DNA from: Podaxis mareebaensis
Lineage: Eukaryota; Basidiomycota; Agaricomycetes; Agaricales; Agaricaceae
Length of the DNA stretch: 64,000 nt
Reading direction: 5' to 3'
Assembly: GCA_018524725.1 (NCBI GenBank)
Contig: JAEUWP010000103.1
Span: 359,818 to 423,817 of the forward strand
Made by a program: the position numbers and the translations under genes. This document shows, piece after piece, positions 60,961-64,000 of this stretch. The notes under the pieces were generated by a model. That model saw only the letters and a program-made list of their open reading frames with translations, had not been told where the DNA came from and did not search any database. Numbering within the stretch: the stretch's first letter is position 1; each line of letters begins with the position of its first letter.

Positions 60961-61877
60961 AATTAAGGAAGGGAAGGAGAAAAGAGCGACAGAACGAGTG
61001 ATACACTCGGCGGTGAAGAAGGAAAGGACGGTCAAGTCCTCAGATGCGTCGCTGTCCGCCAGTCACACTTCCGTGACATCGCTTCTAGCAACCACCCTCC
61101 CATCAGCGCAACCACTCCACCTCTCACGCTAATCCTCTACTCCACTCTTTCGTAATACCTATTACTTGTCCTGCTGCAGGACGAATTGCTTTCTTATGTT
61201 GTCAGCCACTTTCACCGTCCTTGTCGTGTCCATGAAGGAAGCGCCCGAGCCCTTGTATAAAATAAATTACACACCTTCCTCAATTCATGATCATTTGATA
61301 TTTCTTTATAGCTTTGTCAGAAACTGTGAGGTGAATTGATGCATATCATCAGCCTTGAAGTTAAGTATGAGAACATATGCACCAGTTCTGAAACGTTCCT
61401 AGCCAGTAGCGTTCCGCCGTCACGCGTCAAGCGCGATTGTGTTCGGAAGTTCCGCGTTTGTGGAACTTGATCAATAGTGTGAACACCTGAAACATGATGA
61501 TCGGGAGAGTACTCAAAGAAGCGGAATGGGAGAGCATGCAGGCTGAACTAAATTTCAGGCAAGAGCAGAAAGTCTTTGCGTAGTCAAGAAAACTTTCTAT
61601 CAACGTTTTTAAGAGTAACCTGTGGTAGAGCTTTTAAGGTATGCATGTTGCCATATTGAGCCGGCGTTGCCAGGACACCAAAGGAAAACCAATATTCCTC
61701 GCATACCTACACTTCCAACGACCTCTTCCGCTTTCACAATCCACTCTCGTTCTTTCTCTCCGCATGTGCATTCCTTCACGTCCTATCACTTTCGCTCCTT
61801 AATCTCTGTACATATTCACGCGTTATAACTACGGTCGCTCTGCTCGTTGACGCAACCTGCCATTCCATCAACACTTC
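60961..61877. promoter_or_regulatory. Divergent promoter region of the two membrane-protein genes
   Basis: About 920 nt between start codons facing away from each other. The part near 61690-61860 is strongly pyrimidine-rich, as expected for a 5' leader. TATA-like TATAAAATAAATTA lies at 61255-61268. A gene within it is not evident. Confidence 0.45.
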
Positions 61878-62942
61878 ATGCCTATCGTCACCCTTTCCAA
61901 CCGTGCCGGCCCAAACCCCGTCGGCGCCGCCCAATCTAGTGGCAGTGTCTCTGGATTGTATATAGCCGGCTTCGTCGTTGCTGGTACAATCTGCGCCGGA
62001 ATTGCTTTGTGGCTTGGTATTTACTTGTATCGCAAGAGGCTTGCCAGGAAGCGTCAGGGTCAAATGGGTGCTGCCTTCCTCTCCGTTCGCGGCTTGGTGA
62101 AGGACGGCGAACCCTACCTCGAAAAAGGCATCTATTCGTGCGTAATGATCCCTCTATCGTTTAACAAGCATCTGAACCTGTTGATTCGTCGTGACAGGCA
62201 AAATAATCCCTCGCCGGGGTCATTCTCCCGAAATAACATAAACTCACAAATCATCCTCCCTTCCAAGGCGCTCACTAAGACATCGCCAAACCTCGAGCAA
62301 GCAGAACGGGACCAAATCATCGCATACCACCGTCAATCCGGCGCCTTCCCTAAACCCTTCTCCTTTGCCCTCCAAACGTCCAGCTCGCCAACCCCTCAAC
62401 CAAACTCAGGAACCGAGCACCTCTCCGTCGTCCGAAATTCATACGCTCCGAGCTCCCGCACATCCCGCTTCTCCGTCTTCTCTGCCGCATCCTCCTTCAA
62501 TGAGTCCCTCACATCCACCACGACTGGCGGGGCTGGGCGCTCAATACGTAAAGTCCGCCAAGCCTTCAACCCTGTGCTTCCAGATGAACTTCTCGTCACA
62601 GTTGGAGAACAGCTGATGATTCTTCAATCATTTGATGATGGCTGGTGTGTCGTTGGAAGGGAAAGTGGACTCTTGATGCCCCAGCCAAAGAGTCTGTTCG
62701 GCTTTGGCAGGTCATCGAGGACCTCGACCCCGACGCTGTTTGGCCATGCTACTGGCGCGGGTGTTGGTACGACGAGTGGAGGAAATGTCGAGTTGGGAAT
62801 GGTACCAGCTTGGTGTCTCCTGAAACCAGTGAAAGGGTTGAGGGCCGAGAGGCCTGTGAGGAGTAGTAGCTTAGGTGTGACGGTGCAGATGGATGCGCCG
62901 TCTGGGGAGCGGAACGATCTGATTTCGTGGTCGAACTTCTGA
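61878..62942 (+). CDS. Single-span membrane protein with C-terminal SH3 domain
   Basis: The N-terminus (~28 residues, Ser/Gly-rich) is followed by a transmembrane helix (L-Y-I-A-G-F-V-V-A-G-T-I-C-A-G-I-A-L-W-L) and a basic stop-transfer (Y-R-K-R-L-A-R-K-R). The middle is Ser/Pro-rich. The C-terminal part is an SH3 domain: V-R-Q-A-F-N-P-V-L-P-D-E-L, then G-E-Q-L-M-I-L-Q-S-F-D-D-G-W-C-V-V and, after a Gly/Ser/Thr-rich insertion, G-M-V-P-A-W-C-L. The A-x-x-P, D-D-G-W and V-P-A-W motifs are classical SH3 signatures. A canonical 60-nt intron (62138-62197, GTGCGT..CTGAAC..ACAG) is in frame and stop-free, giving 334 aa if spliced and 354 aa if retained. The architecture recalls yeast Fus1 (membrane plus SH3, cell fusion), but orthology is not claimed. 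Confidence 0.82.
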   Translation: MPIVTLSNRAGPNPVGAAQSSGSVSGLYIAGFVVAGTICAGIALWLGIYLYRKRLARKRQGQMGAAFLSVRGLVKDGEPYLEKGIYSCVMIPLSFNKHLNLLIRRDRQNNPSPGSFSRNNINSQIILPSKALTKTSPNLEQAERDQIIAYHRQSGAFPKPFSFALQTSSSPTPQPNSGTEHLSVVRNSYAPSSRTSRFSVFSAASSFNESLTSTTTGGAGRSIRKVRQAFNPVLPDELLVTVGEQLMILQSFDDGWCVVGRESGLLMPQPKSLFGFGRSSRTSTPTLFGHATGAGVGTTSGGNVELGMVPAWCLLKPVKGLRAERPVRSSSLGVTVQMDAPSGERNDLISWSNF

Positions 62943-64000
62943 AGGATGATCCCTTTTGGAGCTCCATTCCACGCCCCAACAACCCCCTCCTGCACTTTCC
63001 GCCACTCTGCTTGTGGCCCTTTGGATACCCGCAACTCCTGCACCACTATACTCACTTGGCTGAGCTTGATGCTCGTTCCCTGCTTTAGAGCATGAAGATA
63101 CCCTGTTCCGGCTTTATTCTGGCTGTGCCCCCCTGTCCTTATAAACTGATACCCCTCACACGCGCTGCACTGGATCATGTAGACCATGTAAGCTTACATC
63201 AATCCCCTCTACCCTGTCCCGTATTGCTCTCGGCTTCTCGTCGCCATTCTCTGTCCTCGTCCCACGATCTTCGCTGCTCAGTATTCATCTCTTCCCATTC
63301 TTCCTCCGTTTATCTGGTCGCACCTAGTGTGTACACCAAGCCTTAAGGTGCTGGACACCCTCGCGCAATTGTCGCCTGGTTAGGACCTGCTCGCATATGC
63401 TTTTACTGTTTACATGTCTTGTGTTTTGGGCTCAGTCGATGAAAGATGGAAGGGTCCATATTTAAACGGTATTTAGCTTTAGCACTGTGTATATGTCTTT
63501 CATTCCTGATGATATGCACAATACATATATCCGCAAGTGCAAACGATTTCCCACAAAACTGATATTCATGTTACATGTTTCATCCAATCCTGAGGGAAAA
63601 AATAACCGAAACGGTTCATCCCGGAATTCGTACCCCCTCTCGGGGGGGGGGGGCGCTGATCATCGACATCTGCCTCTGGCTTCGGACTAGACTCCCAGAG
63701 CGGAGAGTCGAGGTTCTTGCCTCGTGGGCGTTGAACACTTCTTTTACTTAGGGACACCAGCCAGCTTGACTACCAACATTACTATGGGCTGCCCGTAGTT
63801 CGAACGTGCCCGAACTTTGAACGGTCACATCAGTCACTTAACTCACTTGTTTCTCAGGCGATAAATTCAAAGCCCGCCTGATGGATGACAGCATTCTATT
63901 AGACCATCGGGGTGAGTACTTAGCACAGAACTCCATCAAAATCTTTGATCTCCGACGCGGCCTCCTTCGGCTAGCGTGACTTTGAGTGACTTTCAGACCT
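62943..64000. other. 3' flank of the SH3 gene and possible start of a gene at the window edge
   Basis: Mostly non-coding. A 12-G run lies at 63642-63653. Near the end, CTCAG followed by G-D-K-F-K-A-R-L-M-D-D-S-I-L-L-D-H-R and a GTGAGT donor (about 63857-63911) looks like an exon of a plus-strand gene that continues beyond the window. With so little sequence this is only a suggestion. Confidence 0.3.

Noticed and set aside
60961..61035. Extending the single-span membrane protein by 25 codons upstream
   Set aside because: The frame is open, but the codon at its beginning is TTG and no ATG occurs there. The first ATG is at 60960.

Overview
The window is fungal nuclear DNA, and the gene content points to a basidiomycete of the Agaricomycetes. 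Genes are broken by many 50-70 nt GT..AG introns, often with CTAAC/CTGAC-like branch sites. Marker families include a GH7 cellobiohydrolase with a C-terminal CBM1, a WW-type membrane protein of a family I know from mushroom-forming fungi, a PriB-like Zn2Cys6 regulator, cytochrome b5-acyl-CoA dehydrogenase fusions and a GH79 glucuronidase. The GH7-CBM1 enzyme suggests a plant-litter or wood decomposer. No species can be named from this sequence alone.

Layout. 0-9 kb: an F-box/LRR protein (2.3-4.7, +) and a CAX-type Ca2+/H+ exchanger (5.5-8.5, +). 9.6-14.2 kb: two peroxisomal beta-oxidation genes on the minus strand, a stand-alone MaoC enoyl-CoA hydratase 2 and a double-SDR multifunctional protein, both ending in the PTS1 tripeptide AKL. 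15.3-22.7 kb: housekeeping genes, namely G2/M cyclin B (-), an XLF/Nej1-like end-joining factor (+) and the mitochondrial outer-membrane import factor Mim1/TOM13 (+). 23.3-36.6 kb: two cytochrome b5-acyl-CoA dehydrogenase fusions (-), a GH79 glucuronidase (-), alpha-methylacyl-CoA racemase with PTS1 AKL (+) and a third cytochrome b5-dehydrogenase fusion (+). 37-44.8 kb is more fluid: a secreted-protein gene with a premature stop, a truncated copy of the third dehydrogenase, the WW-type membrane protein, and a small gene of unknown function followed by a decayed second copy. 45.5-55.8 kb: the cellobiohydrolase (+), a large Zn2Cys6 transcription factor (-) and a very small Zn2Cys6 protein (-). 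59.3-62.9 kb: a divergent pair of single-span membrane proteins, one with an SH3 domain.

How the genes fit together. Six genes between 9.6 and 36.6 kb cover the core of a fatty-acid oxidation spiral: dehydrogenation (three paralogues), racemisation of 2-methyl-branched acyl-CoA, hydration and 3-hydroxyacyl dehydrogenation. The yeast-type Fox2 protein normally carries SDR, SDR and MaoC domains in one chain. Here it is split into two adjacent genes that keep the domain order and each have a peroxisomal signal. Combined with dehydrogenases fused to a heme-binding cytochrome b5 domain, this neighbourhood is the strongest candidate in the window for an under-described system. Its function as a unit is inference.

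Exon boundaries were read by eye from splice signals and protein-family continuity. Where exact exons are given, reading-frame phases were checked. Elsewhere only gene limits are claimed.
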